NCBI RefSeq assembly: GCF_051014685.1
Contig: NW_027478402.1
Span: 248,001 to 312,000 of the forward strand
Source: Ptiloglossa arizonensis
Taxonomy: Eukaryota; Arthropoda; Insecta; Hymenoptera; Colletidae
DNA length: 64,000 bases
Reading direction: 5' to 3'
Of the stretch, positions 37,385 to 51,100 are shown piece after piece (within the stretch, counting starts at the first letter, position 1; the number at the start of each line of letters is the position of its first letter). The notes beneath the pieces are model-generated. The model was not told where the DNA came from. It ran no database searches and worked only from the letters and a program-made list of their open reading frames with translations. The position numbers and the translations under genes were made by a program.

Positions 37385-40300
37385 GAGTTTCTACATTCAG
37401 ACGCAGCAGGAATTTTTGGGTTTGGTCAATCCGTTCGCAAGATATGGGAGTTTGAAGCTAAGAAATGCTTGAGAAAGCACCAAATTTTTCGCACTTCAGC
37501 TGCTCCAAACGCTTAACACGAATAGCCTAGTGAAAAAATACACATACCTTTGTAATCGGGCGAATTTCTACTTTCAGATATAGTAGGAATTTTTGGGTTT
37601 GGTCAATCCGTTCGCGAGATATGGAAGCTTGAAGCTATGAAATGGTTGAGAAGACAACAAATTTTTCGCACTTCTGCTGCTCCAAACGCTTAACCAGAGT
37701 GGCCTTGGGGAAAATACACATACCGTTGTAATCGGGCGAGTTTCTACATTCAGACGCAGTAGGAATTTTTGATTTGGTCAATCCGTTCGCGAGATATGGG
37801 AGTTTGAATCTAAGAAATGGTTGAGAAGGCAACAAATTTTTCGCACTTCTGCTGCTCCAAACGCTTAACCAGAATGGCCTAGGGAGAAAATACACATACC
37901 TTTGTAATCGGGCGAGTTTCTTCTTTCAGATGTAGTAGGAATTTTTGGGTTTGATCAATCCGTTCGCGAGATGTGGGAGTTTGAAGCTAAGAAATGGTTG
38001 AGGAGACAACAAATTTTTCGCACTTCTGCTGCTCCAAACGCTTAACCAGAGTGGCCTAGGGAAAAATACACATACCGTTGTAATCGGGCGAGTTTCTACA
38101 TTCAGACGCAGTAGGAATTTTTGGGTTTGGTCAATCCGTTCGCGAGATATGGGAGTTTGAATCTAAGAAATGGTTGAGAAGGCAACAAATTTTTCGCACT
38201 TCTGCTGCTCCAAAAGCTTAACCAGAAAGGCCTAGGGAGAAAATACACATACCGTTGTAATCGGGCGAGTTTCTACATTCAGACGGAGCAGGAATTTTTG
38301 GGTTTGGTCAATCCGTTCGCGACATACAGGAGTTTGAAGCTAGGAAATGCTTGACAAGGCAACAAATTTTTCGCACTTCTGCTGCTCCAAACGCTTAACC
38401 TGAATAGCCTAGTGAAAAAATACACATACCTTTGTAATCGGGCGAGTTTCTACTTTCAGATATAGTAGGAATTTTTGGGTTCTGTCAATCGGTTCGCGAG
38501 ATGTGGCAGTTTGAAGCTAAGAAATGGTTGAGAAGATAACAAATTTTTCGCACTTCTGCTGCTCCAAACGCTTAACCAGAGTGGCCTTGGGGAAAATACA
38601 CATACCGTTGTAATCGGGCGAGTTTCTACATTCAGACGCAGTAGGAATTTTTGATTTGGTCAATCCGTTCGCGAGATATGGGATTTTGAATCTACGAAAT
38701 GGTTGAGAAGGCAACAAATTTTTCGCACTTCGGCTGCTCCAAACGCTTAACCAGAATGGCCTAGGGAGAAAATACACATACCTTTGTAATCGGGCGAGTT
38801 TCTTCTTTCAGATGTAGTAGGAATTTTTGGGTTTGGTCAATCCGTTCGCGAGATGTGGGAGTTTGAAGCTAAGAAATGGTTGAGAAGACAACAAATTTTT
38901 CGCACTTCTGCTGCTCCAAACGCTTAACCAGAGTGGCCTAGGGAAAAAATACACAAACCGTTGTAATCGGGCGAGCTTCTACATTCAGACGCAATAGGAA
39001 TTTTTGGGTTTGGTCAATCCGTTCGCGAGATATGGGAGTTTGAAGCTAAGAAATGGTTGGGAAGACAACAAATTTTTCGCACATCTGCTGCTCCACACGC
39101 TTAACCAGAATGGCCTAGGGAAAAAATACACATACCTTTGTAATCGGGAGAGTTTCTACTTTCAGATGTAGTAGGAATTTTTGGGTTTGGTCAATCCGTT
39201 CGCGAGATTTGGGAGTTTGAAGCTAAGAAATGGTTGAGAAGACAACAAATTTTTCGCACTTCTGCTGCTCCAAACGCTTAACCAGAGTGGCCTAGGGAAA
39301 AATACACATACCGTTGTAATCGGGCGAGTTTCTACATTCAGACGCAGCAGGAATTTTTGGGTTTGGTCAATCCGTTCGCGAGATATGGGAGTTTGAAGCT
39401 AGGAAATGGTTGAGAAGGCAACAAATTTTTCGCAATTCTGCTGCCCCAAACGCTTAACCAGAGTGGCCTAGGGAAAAATACACATACCGTTGTAATCGGG
39501 CGAGTTTCTACATTCAGACGCAGCAGGAATTTTTGGGTTTGGTCAATCCGTTCGCGAGATATGGGAGTTTGAATCTAAGAAATGGTTGAGAAGGCAACAA
39601 ATTTTTCGCACTTCTGCTGCTCCAAACGCTTAACCAGAAAGGCCTAGGGAGAAAATACACATACCGTTGTAATCGGGCGAGTTTCTACATTCAGACGGAG
39701 CAGGAATTTTTTGGTTTGGTCAATCCGTTCGCGACATATGGGAGTTTGAAGCTAGGAAATGCTTGACAAGGCAACAAATTTTTCGCCCTTCTGCTGCTCC
39801 AAACGCTTAACCTGAATAGCCTAGTGAAAAAATACACATACCTTTGTAATCGGGCGAGTTTCTACTTTCAGATATAGTAGGAATTTTTGGGTTCTGTCAA
39901 TCGGTTCGCGAGATGTGGCAGTTTGAAGCTAAGAAATGGTTGAGAAGATAACAAATTTTTCGCATTTCTCCTGCTCCAACGCTTAACCAGAATGGACAAG
40001 GGAAAAAATACACATACCTTTGTAATCGGGCGAGTTTCTACTTTCGGATGTAGTAGGAATTTTTGGGTTTGATCAATCCGTTCGCGAGATATGGAAGCTT
40101 GAAGCTATGAAATGGTTGAGAAGACAACAAATTTTTCGCACTTCTGCTGCTCCAAGCGCTTAACCAGAGTGGCCTTGGGGAAAATACACATACCGTTGTA
40201 ATCGGGCGAGTTTCTACATTCAGACGCAGTAGGAATTTTTGATTTGGTCAATCCGTTCGCGAGATATGGGAGTTTGAATCTAAGAAATGGTTGAGAAGGC

Positions 40301-41672
40301 AACAAATTTTTCGCACTTCTGCTGCTCCAAACGCTTAACCAGAATGGCCTAGGGAGAAAATACACATACCTTTGTAATCGGGCGAGTTTCTTCTTTCAGA
40401 TGTAGTAGGAATATTTGTGTTTGGTCAATCCGTTCGCGAGATGTGGGAGTTTGAATCTAAGAAGTGGTTGAGAAGACAACAAATTTTTCGCACTTCTGCT
40501 GCTCCAAACGCTTAACCAGAGTGGCCTAGGAAAAAAATACACAAACCGTTGTAATCGGGCGAGCTTCTACATTCAGACGCAATAGGAATTTTTGGGTTTG
40601 GTCAATCCGTTCGCGAGATATGGGAGTTTGAAGCTAAGAAATGGTTGAGAAGACAACAAATTTTTCGCACTTCTGCTGCTCCACACGCTTAACCAGAATG
40701 GCCTAGGGAAAAAATACACATACCTTTGTAATCGGGAGAGTTTCTACTTTCAGATGTAGTAGGAATTTTTGGGTTTGGTCAATCCGTTCGCGAGATGTGG
40801 GAGTTTGAAGCTAAGAAATGGTTGAGAAGACAACAAATTTTTCGCACATCTGCTGCTCCAAACGCTTAACCAGAGTGGCCTAGGGAAAAATACACATACC
40901 GTTGTAATCGGGCGAGTTTCTACATTCAGACGCAGCCAGAATTTTTGGGTTTGGTCAATCCGTTCGCGAGATATGGGATTTTGAAGCTAGGAAATGGTTG
41001 AGAAGGCAACAAATTTTTCGCAATTCTGCTGCCCCAAACGCTTAACCAGAGTGGCCTAGGGAAAAATACACATACCGTTGTAATCGGGCGAGTTTCTACA
41101 TTCAGACGCAGCAGGAATTTTTGGGTTTGGTCAATCCGTTCGCGAGATATGGGAGTTTGAAGCTAGGAAATGGTTGAGGAGGCAACAAATTTTTCGCACT
41201 TCTGCTGCCCCAAACGCTTAACCAGAACGGCCTAGGGAAAAAATACACAAACCGTTGTAATCGGGCGAGCTTCTACATTCAGACGCAATAGGAATTTTTG
41301 GGTTTGGTCAATCCGTTCGCGAGATATGGGAGTTTGAAGCTAAGAAATGGTTGAGAAGACAACAAATTTTTCGCACTTCTGCTGCTCCACACGCTTAACC
41401 AGAATGGCCTAGGGAAAAAATACACATACCTTTGTAATCGGGAGAGTTTCTACTTTCAGATGTAGTAGGAATTTTTGGGCTTGGTCAATCCGTTCGCGAG
41501 ATGTGGGAGTTTGAAGCTAAGAAATGGTTGAGAAGACAACAAATTTTTCGCACTTCTGCTGCTCCAAACGCTTAACCAGAGTGGCCTAGGGAAAAATACA
41601 CATACCGTTGTAATCGGGCGAGCTTCTACATTCAGACGCAGCAGGAATTTTTGGGTTTGGTCAATCCGTTCG
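37385..41672 (+). repeat. 26-mer higher-order repeat, copy 2
   Basis: This is the counterpart of 32797-37084. Differences seen include gggcttggtc near 41479 where copy 1 has gggtttggtc, and cagagtggcc near 41578 where copy 1 has cagattggcc. The match ends near 41672, where copy 2 goes to ttcgcaagatat and copy 1 to ttcgcgagatat. Confidence 0.93.
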
Positions 41673-44600
41673 CAAGATATGGGAGTTTGAAGCTAAGAAA
41701 TGCTTGAGAAGGCACCAAATTTTTCGCACTTCTGCTGCTCCAAACGCTTAACAAGAATAGCCTAGTGAAAAAATACACATACCTTTGTAATCGGGCGAAT
41801 TTCTACTTTCAGATATAGTAGGAATTTTTGGGTTTGGTCAATCCGCTCGCGAGATGTGGCCGTTTGAAGCTAAGAAATGGTTGAGAAGACAACAAATTTT
41901 TCGCATTTCTGCTGCTCCAAACGCTTAACCAGAATGGACTAGGGAAAAAATACACATACCTTTGTAATCGGGCGAGTTTCTACTTTCAGATGTAGTAGGA
42001 ATTTTTGGGTTTGGTCAATCCGTTCGCGAGATGTGGGAGTTTGAAGCTAAGAAATGGTTGAGAAGACAACAAATTTTTCGCACTTCTGCTGCTCCAAACG
42101 CTTAACCAGCGTGGCCTAGGGAAAAATACACATACCGTTGTAATAGGGCGAGTTTCTACATTCAGACGCAGCAGGAATTTTTGGGTTTGGTCAATCCGTT
42201 CGCGAGATATGGGAGTTTGAAGCTAAGAAATGGTTGAGAAGACATCAAATTTTTCGCACTTCTGCTGCTCCAAACGCTTAACCAGAATGGCCTAGGGAAA
42301 AAATACACATACCTTTGTAATCGGGAGAGTTTCTGCTTTCAGATGTAGTAGGAATTTTTGGGTTTGGTCAATCTGTTCGCGAGATGTGGGAGTTTGAAGC
42401 TAAGAAATGGTTGAGAAGACAACAAATTTTTCGCACTTCTGCTGCTCCAAACGCTTAACCAGAGTGGCCTAGGGAAAAATACACATACCGTTGTAATCGG
42501 GCGAGTTTCTACATTCAGTCGCAGAAGGAATTTTTGGGTTTGGTCAATCCGTTCGCTAGTTATGGGAGTTTGAAGCTAGGAAATGGTTGAGAAGGCAACA
42601 AATTTTTCGCAATTCTGCTGCCCCAAACGCTTAACCAGAACGGCCTAGGGAAAAAATACACATACCGTTGTAATCGGGCGAGTTTCTACATTCAGAGGCA
42701 GCACGAATTTTTGGGTGTGGTCAATCCGTTCGCGAGATATGGGAGTTTGAAGCTAAGAAATGCTTGAGAAGGCAACAAACTTTTCGCACTTCTGCTGCTC
42801 CAAACGCTTAACCAGAATGGCCTAGGGAAAAAATACACATACCGTTGTAATCGGGCGAGTTTCTACATTCAGACGCAGCAGGAATTTTTGGGTTTGGTCA
42901 ATCCGTGCGCAAGATATGGGAGTTTGAAGCTAAGAAATGCTTGAGAAGGTACCAAATTTTTCGCACTTCTGCTGCTCCAAACGCTTAACACGAATAGCGT
43001 AGTGAGAAAATACACATACCTTTGTAGTCGGGCGAATTTCTACTTTCAGATATAGTAGGAATTTTTGGGTTTGGTCAATCCGCTCGCGAGATGTGGCCGT
43101 TTGAAACTAAGAAATGGTTGAGAAGACAACAAATTTTTCGCACTTCTGCTGCTCCAAACGCTTAACCAGAGTGGCCTAGGGAAAAAATACACAAACCGTT
43201 GTAATCGGGCGAGCTTCTACATTCAGACGCAATAGGAATTTTTGGGTTTGGTCAATCCGTTCGCGAGATATGGGAGTTTGAAGCTAAGAAATGGTTGAGA
43301 AGACAACAAATTTTTCGCACTTCTGCTGCTCCACACGCTTAACCAGAATGGCCTAGGGAAAAAATACACATACCTTTGTAATCGGGAGAGTTTCTACTTT
43401 CAGATGTAGTAGGAATTTTTGGGCTTGGTCAATCCGTTCGCGAGATGTGGGAGTTTGAAGCTAAGAAATGGTTGAGAAGACAACAAATTTTTCGCACTTC
43501 TGCTGCTCCAAACGCTTAACCAGAATGGCCTAGGGAAAAAATACACATACCTTTGTAATCGGGAGAGTTTCTACTTTCAGATGTAGTAGGAATTTTTTGG
43601 TTTTGTCAATCCGTTCGCGAGATGTGGGAGTTTGAATCTAAGAAATGGTTGAGTAGACAACAAATTTTTCGCAATTCTGCTGCTCCAAACGCTTAACCAG
43701 TGTGGCCTAGGGAAAAATACACATACCGTTGTAATCGGGCGAGTTTCTACATTCAGACCCAGTAGGAATTTTTGGGTTTGGTCAATCCGTTCGCGAGATG
43801 TGGCCGTTTGAAGCTAAGAAATGGTTGAGAAGACAACAAATTTTTCGCATTTCTGCTGCTCCAAACGCTTAACCAGAATGGACTAGGGAAAAAATACACA
43901 TACCTTTGTAATCGGGCGAGGTTCTACTTTCAGATGTAGTAGGAATTTTTGGGTTTGGTCAATCCGTTCGCGAGATGTGGGAGTTTGAAGCTAAGAAATG
44001 GTTGAGAACACAACAAATTTTTCGCACTTCTGCTGCTCCAAACGCTTAACCAGCGTGGCCTAGGGAAAAATACACATACCGTTGTAATCGGGCGAGTTTC
44101 TACGTTCAGACGCAGCAGGAATTTTTGGGTTTGGTCAATCCGTTCGCGAGATGTGGGAGTTTGAAGCTAAGAAATGGTTGAGAAGGCAACAAACTTTTCG
44201 CACTTCTGCTGCTCCAAACGCTTAGCCAGAATGACCAAGGGAAAAAATACACAAACCGTCGTAATCGGGCGAGTTTCTACATTCAGACGCAATAGGAATT
44301 TTTGGGTTTGGTCAATCCGTTCGCGAGATGTGGGAGTTTGAAGCTAAGAAATGGTTGAGAAGGCAACAAACTTTTCGCACTTCTGCTGCTTCAAACGGTT
44401 AGCCAGAATGGCCTAGGGAAAAAATACACAAACCGTTGTAATCGGGCGAGTTTCTACATTCAGACGCAATAGGAATTTTTGGGTTTGGCCAATCCGTTCG
44501 CGAGATATGGGAGTTTGAAGCTAAGAAATGGTTGAGAAGACATCAAATTTTTCGCACTTCTGCTGCTCCAAACGCTTAACCAGAATGGCCTAGGGAAAAA

Positions 44601-45605
44601 ATACACATGCCTTTGTAATCGGGAGAGTTTGTACTTTCAGATGTAGTAGGAATTTTTGGGTTTGGTCAATCTGTTCGCGAGATGTGGGAGTTTGAAGCTA
44701 AGAAATGGTTGAGAAGACAACAAATTTTTCGCACTTCTGCTGCTCCAAACGCTTAACCAGAGTGGCCTAGGGAAAAATACACATACCGTTGTAATCGGGC
44801 GAGTTTCTACATTCAGTCGCAGCAGGAATTTTTGGGTTTGGTCAATCCGTTCGCGAGATATGGGAGTTTGAAGCTAGGAAATGGTTGAGAAGGCAACAAA
44901 TTTTTCGCAATTCTGCTGCCCCAAACGCTTAACCAGAACGGCCTAGGGAAAAAATACACATACCGTTGTAATCGGGCGAGTTTCTACATTCAGACGCAGC
45001 AGGAATTTTTGGGTTTGGTCAATCCGTTCGCAAGATATGGGAGTTTGAAGCTAAGAAATGGTTGAGAAGGCAACAAACTTTTCGCACTTCTGCTGCTCCA
45101 AACGCTTAACCAGAATGGCCTAGGGAAAAAATACACATACCATTGTAATCGGGCGAGTTTCTGCATTCAGACGCAGCAGGAATTTTTGGGTTTGGTCAAT
45201 CCGTTCGCAAGATATGGGAGTTTGAAGCTAAGAAATGCTTCAGAAGGCACCAAATTTTGTCGCACTTCTGCTGCTCCAAACGCTTAACAAGAATAGCCTA
45301 GTGAAAAAATACACATACCTTTGTAATCGGGCGAATTTCTACTTTCAGATATAGTAGGAATTTTTGGGTTTGGTCAATCCGCTCGCGAGATGTGGCCGTT
45401 TGAAGCTAAGAAATGGTTGAGAAGACAACAAATTTTTCGCATTTCTGCTGCTCCAAACGCTTAACCAGAATGGACTAGGGAAAAAATACACATACCTTTG
45501 TAATCGGGCGAGTTTCTACTTTCAGATGTAGTAGGAATTTTTGGGTTTGGTCAATCCGTTCGCGAGATGTGGGAGTTTGAAGCTAAGAAATGGTTGAGAA
45601 GACAA
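41673..45605 (+). repeat. Mosaic block, left part of a 20-mer offset
   Basis: About 41870-43140 matches 45406-46676 at an offset of 3536 bp (20 monomers). Shared markers are gttcgctagttatggg (42551/46087), cagaggcagcacg, cgtgcgcaagatat and gctcgcgagatgtggccg. The remainder, about 43141-45400, mixes monomers with aaacttttcgc, cttagccag and acacaaaccg. It includes gggcttggtc, shared with the end of the 26-mer block. All of it is satellite. Confidence 0.85.
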
Positions 45606-46842
45606 CAAATTTTTCGCACTTCTGCTGCTCCAAACGCTTAACCAGCGTGGCCTAGGGAAAAATACACATACCGTTGTAATCGGGCGAGTCTCTACATTCA
45701 GACGCAGCAGGAATTTTTGGGTTTGGTCAATCCGTTCGCGAGATATGGGAGTTTGAAGCTAAGAAATGGTTGAGAAGACATCAAATTTTTCGCACTTCTG
45801 CTGCTCCAAACGCTTAACCAGAATGGCCTAGGGAAAAAATACACATACCTTTGTAATCGGGAGAGTTTCTGCTTTCAGATGTAGTAGGAATTTTTGGGTT
45901 TGGTCAATCTGTTCGCGAGATGTGGGAGTTTGAAGCTAAGAAATGGTTGAGAAGACAACAAATTTTTCGCACTTCTGCTGCTCCAAACGCTTAACCAGAG
46001 TGGCCTAGGGAAAAATACACATACCGTTGTAATCGGGCGAGTTTCTACATTCAGTCGCAGAAGGAATTTTTGGGTTTGGTCAATCCGTTCGCTAGTTATG
46101 GGAGTTTGAAGCTAGGAAATGGTTGAGAAGGCAACAAATTTTTCGCAATTCTGCTGCCCCAAACGCTTAACCAGAACGGCCTAGGGAGAAAATACACATA
46201 CCGTTGTAATCGGGCGAGTTTCTACATTCAGAGGCAGCACGAATTTTTGGGTGTGGTCAATCCGTTCGCGAGATATGGGAGTTTGAAGCTAAGAAATGCT
46301 TGAGAAGGCAACAAACTTTTCGCACTTCTGCTGCTCCAAACGCTTAACCAGAATGGCCTAGGGAAAAAATACACATACCGTTGTAATCGGGCGAGTTTCT
46401 ACATTCAGACGCAGCAAGAATTTTTGGGTTTGGTCAATCCGTGCGCAAGATATAGGAGTTTGAAGCTAAGAAATGCTTGAGAAGGCACCAAATTTTTCGC
46501 ACTTCTGCTGCTCCAAACGCTTAACACGAATAGCGTAGTGAGAAAATACACATACCTTTGTAATCGGGCGAATTTCTACTTTCAGATATAGTAGGAATTT
46601 TTGGGTTTGGTCAATCCGCTCGCGAGATGTGGCCGTTTGAAATTAAGAAATGGTTGAGAAGACAACAAATTTTTCGCATTTCTGCTGCTCCAAACGCTTA
46701 ACCAGAATGGACTAGGGAAAAAATACACATACCTTTGTAATCGGGCGAGCTTCAACTTTCATATGTAATAGAAATTTTTGGGTTTGGTCAATCCGTTCGC
46801 GAGATATGGGAGTTTGAAGCTAAGAAATGGTTGAGAAGACAT
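45606..46842 (+). repeat. 7-mer tandem HOR, copy 1 (1237 bp)
   Basis: Seven monomers recur immediately downstream at offset 1237. Markers are cagcgtggcc, gcgagtctctac (45684/46921), ttctgctttcag, gttcgctagttatggg, cagaggcagcacg, cgtgcgcaagatatagg and catatgtaatag with cttcaacttt. The match continues about 40 bp into the start of copy 2, as expected for a true tandem duplication. Confidence 0.92.
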
Positions 46843-48119
46843 CAAATTTTTCGCACTTCTGCTGCTCCAAACGCTTAACCAGCGTGGCCTAGGGAAAAAT
46901 ACACATACCGTTGTAATCGGGCGAGTCTCTACATTCAGACGCAGCAGGAATTTTTGGGTTTGGTCAATCCGTTCGCGAGATATGGGAGTTTGAAGCTAAG
47001 AAATGGTTGAGAAGACATCAAATTTTTCGCACTTCTGCTGCTCCAAACGCTTAACCAGAATGGCCTAGGGAAAAAATACACATACCTTTGTAATCGGGAG
47101 AGTTTCTGCTTTCAGATGTAGTAGGAATTTTTGGGTTTGGTCAATCTGTTCGCGAGATGTGGGAGTTTGAAGCTAAGAAATGGTTGAGAAGACAACAAAT
47201 TTTTCGCACTTCTGCTGCTCCAAACGCTTAACCAGAGTGGCCTAGGGAAAAATACACATACCGTTGTAATCGGGCGAGTTTCTACATTCAGTCGCAGAAG
47301 GAATTTTTGGGTTTGGTCAATCCGTTCGCTAGTTATGGGAGTTTGAAGCTAGGAAATGGTTGAGAAGGCAACAAATTTTTCGCAATTCTGCTGCCCCAAA
47401 CGCTTAACCAGAACGGCCTAGGGAGAAAATACACATACCGTTGTAATCGGGCGAGTTTCTACATTCAGAGGCAGCACGAATTTTTGGGTGTGGTCAATCC
47501 GTTCGCGAGATATGGGAGTTTGAAGCTAAGAAATGCTTGAGAAGGCAACAAACTTTTCGCACTTCTGCTGCTCCAAACGCTTAACCAGAATGGCCTAGGG
47601 AAAAAATACACATACCGTTGTAATCGGGCGAGTTTCTACATTCAGACGCAGCAAGAATTTTTGGGTTTGGTCAATCCGTGCGCAAGATATAGGAGTTTGA
47701 AGCTAAGAAATGCTTGAGAAGGCACCAAATTTTTCGCACTTCTGCTGCTCCAAACGCTTAACACGAATAGCGTAGTGAGAAAATACACATACCTTTGTAA
47801 TCGGGCGAATTTCTACTTTCAGATATAGTAGGAATTTTTGGGTTTGGTCAATCCGCTCGCGAGATGTGGCCGTTTGAAATTAAGAAATGGTTGAGAAGAC
47901 AACAAATTTTTCGCATTTCTGCTGCTCCAAACGCTTAACCAGAATGGACTAGGGAAAAAATACACATACCTTTGTAATCGGGCGAGCTTCAACTTTCATA
48001 TGTAATAGAAATTTTTGGGTTTGGTCAATCCGTTCGCGAGATATGGGAGTTTGAAGCTAAGAAATGGTTGAGAAGACATCAAATTTTTCGCACTTCTGCT
48101 GCTCCAAACGCTTAACCAG
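46843..48119 (+). repeat. 7-mer tandem HOR, copy 2
   Basis: This copy repeats 45606-46842 with no mismatch noticed, through the catatgtaatag monomer and about 40 bp beyond. At about 48120 it reads cagaatggcc where copy 1 leads into cagcgtggcc, which marks the right edge of the duplication. Near-identity makes this one of the younger events in the window. Confidence 0.9.
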
Positions 48120-51100
48120 AATGGCCTAGGGAAAAAATACACATACCATTGTAATCGGGCGAGTTTCTGCATTCAGACGCAGCAGGAATTTTTGGGTTTG
48201 GTCAATCCGTTCGCAAGATATGGGAGTTTGAAGCTAAGAAATGCTTCAGAAGGCACCAAATTTTGTCGCACTTCTGCTGCTCCAAACGCTTAACAAGAAT
48301 AGCCTAGTGAAAAAATACACATACCTTTGTAATCGGGCGAATTTCTACTTTCAGATATAGTAGGAATTTTTGGGTTTGGTCAATCCGCTCGCGAGATGTG
48401 GCCGTTTGAAGCTAAGAAATGGTTGAGAAGACAACAAATTTTTCGCATTTCTGCTGCTCCAAACGCTTAACCAGAATGGACTAGGGAAAAAATACACATA
48501 CCTTTGTAATCGGGCGAGTTTCTACTTTCAGATGTAGTAGGAATTTTTGGGTTTGGTCAATCCGTTCGCGAGATGTGGGAGTTTGAAGCTAAGAAATGGT
48601 TGAGAAGACAACAAATTTTTCGCACTTCTGCTGCTCCAAACGCTTAACCAGCGTGGCCTAGGGAAAAATACACATACCGTTGTAATCGGGCGAGTCTCTA
48701 CATTCAGACGCAGCAGGAATTTTTGGGTTTGGTCAATCCGTTCGCGAGATATGGGAGTTTGAAGCTAAGAAATGGTTGAGAAGACATCAAATTTTTCGCA
48801 CTTCTGCTGCTCCAAACGCTTAACCAGAATGGCCTAGGGAAAAAATACACATACCTTTGTAATCGGGAGAGTTTCTGCTTTCAGATGTAGTAGGAATTTT
48901 TGGGTTTGGTCAATCTGTTCGCGAGATGTGGGAGTTTGAAGCTAAGAAATGGTTGAGAAGACAACAAATTTTTCGCACTTCTGCTGCTCCAAACGCTTAA
49001 CCAGAGTGGCCTAGGGAAAAATACACATACCGTTGTAATCGGGCGAGTTTCTACATTCAGTCGCAGAAGGAATTTTTGGGTTTGGTCAATCCGTTCGCTA
49101 GTTATGGGAGTTTGAAGCTAGGAAATGGTTGAGAAGGCAACAAATTTTTCGCAATTCTGCTGCCCCAAACGCTTAACCAGAACGGCCTAGGGAGAAAATA
49201 CACATACCGTTGTAATCGGGCGAGTTTCTACATTCAGAGGCAGCACGAATTTTTGGGTGTGGTCAATCCGTTCGCAAGATATGGGAGTTTGAAGCTAAGA
49301 AATGCTTGAGAAGGCAACAAACTTTTCGCACTTCTGCTGCTCCAAACGCTTAACCAGAATGGCCTAGGGAAAAAATACACATACCGTTGTAATCGGGCGA
49401 GTTTCTACATTCAGACGCAGCAGGAATTTTTGGGTTTGGTCAATCCGTGCGCAAGATATGGGAGTTTGAAGCTAAGAAATGCTTGAGAAGGCACCAAATT
49501 TTTCGCACTTCTGCTGCTCCAAACGCTTAACACGAATAGCGTAGTGAGAAAATACACATACCTTTGTAATCGGGCGAATTTCTACTTTCAGATATAGTAG
49601 GAATTTTTGGGTTTGGTCAATCCGCTCGCGAGATGTGGCCGTTTGAAATTAAGAAATGGTTGAGAAGACAACAAATTTTTCGCATTTCTGCTGCTCCAAA
49701 CGCTTAACCAGAATGGACTAGGGAAAAAATACACATACCTTTGTAATCGGGCGAGCTTCAACTTTCATATGTAATAGAAATTTTTGGGTTTGGTCAATCC
49801 GTTCGCGAGATATGGGAGTTGGAAGCTAAGAAATGGTTGAGAAAGCAACAAAATTTTCGCACTTCTGCTGCCCCAAACGCTTAACCAGAACGGCCTAGGG
49901 AAAAAATACACATACCGTTGTAATCGGGCGAGTTTCTACATTCAGACGCAATAGGAATTTTTGGGTTTGGTCAATCCGTTTGCGAGATATGGGAGTTTGA
50001 AGCTAAGAAATGGTTGAGAAGACAACAAATTTTTCGCACATCTGCTGCTCCAAACGCTTAACCAGAATGGCCTAGGGAAAAAATACACATACCGTTGTAA
50101 TCGGGCGAGTTTCTACATTCAGACGCAGCAGGAATTTTTGGGTTTGGTCAATCCGTTCGCGAGATGTGGGAGTTTGAAGCTAAGAAATGGTTGAGAAGGC
50201 AACAAACTTTTCGCACTTCTGCTGCTTCAAACGCTTAGCCAGAATGGCCTAGGGAAAAAATACACAAACCGTTGTAATCGGGCGAGTTTCTACATTCAGA
50301 CGCAATAGGAATTTTTGGGTTTGGTCAATCCGTTCGCGAGATATGGGAGTTTGAAGCTAAGAAATGGTTGAGAAGACATCAAATTTTTCGCACTTCTGCT
50401 GCTCCAAACGCTCAACCAGAACGGCCTAGGGAAGAAATACACATACCGTTGTAATCGGGCGAGTTTCTACATTCAGAGGCAGCACGAATTTTTGGGTGTG
50501 GTCAATCCGTTCGCAAGATATGGGAGTTTGAAGCTAAGAAATGATTGAGAAGGCAACAAACTTTTCGCACTTCTGCTGCTCCAAACGCTTAACCAGAATG
50601 GCCTAGGGAAAAAATACACATACCGTTGTAATCGGGCGAGTTTCTACATTCAGACGCAGCACGAATTTTTGGGTGTGGTCAATCCGTTCGCGAGATATGG
50701 GAGTTTGAAGCTAAGAAATGCTTGAGAAGGCACCAAGTTTTTCGCACTTCTGCTGCTCCAAACGCTTAACACGAATAGCCTAGTGAAAAAATACACATAC
50801 CTTTGTAATCGGGCGAGCTTCTACTTTCATATGTAATAGAAATTTTTGGGTTTGGTCAATCCGTTCGCGAGATATGAGAGTTGGAAGCTAAGAAATGGTT
50901 GAGAAAGCAACAAAATTTTCGCACTTCTGCTGCCCCAAACGCTTAACCAGAACGGCCTAGGGAAAAAATACACATACCGTTGTAATCGGGCGAGTTTCTA
51001 CATTCAGACGCAGCAGGAATTTTTGGGTTTGGTCAATCCGTTCGCAAGATATGGGTGTTTGAAGCTAAGAAATGCTTGAGAAGGCACCAAATTTTTCGCA

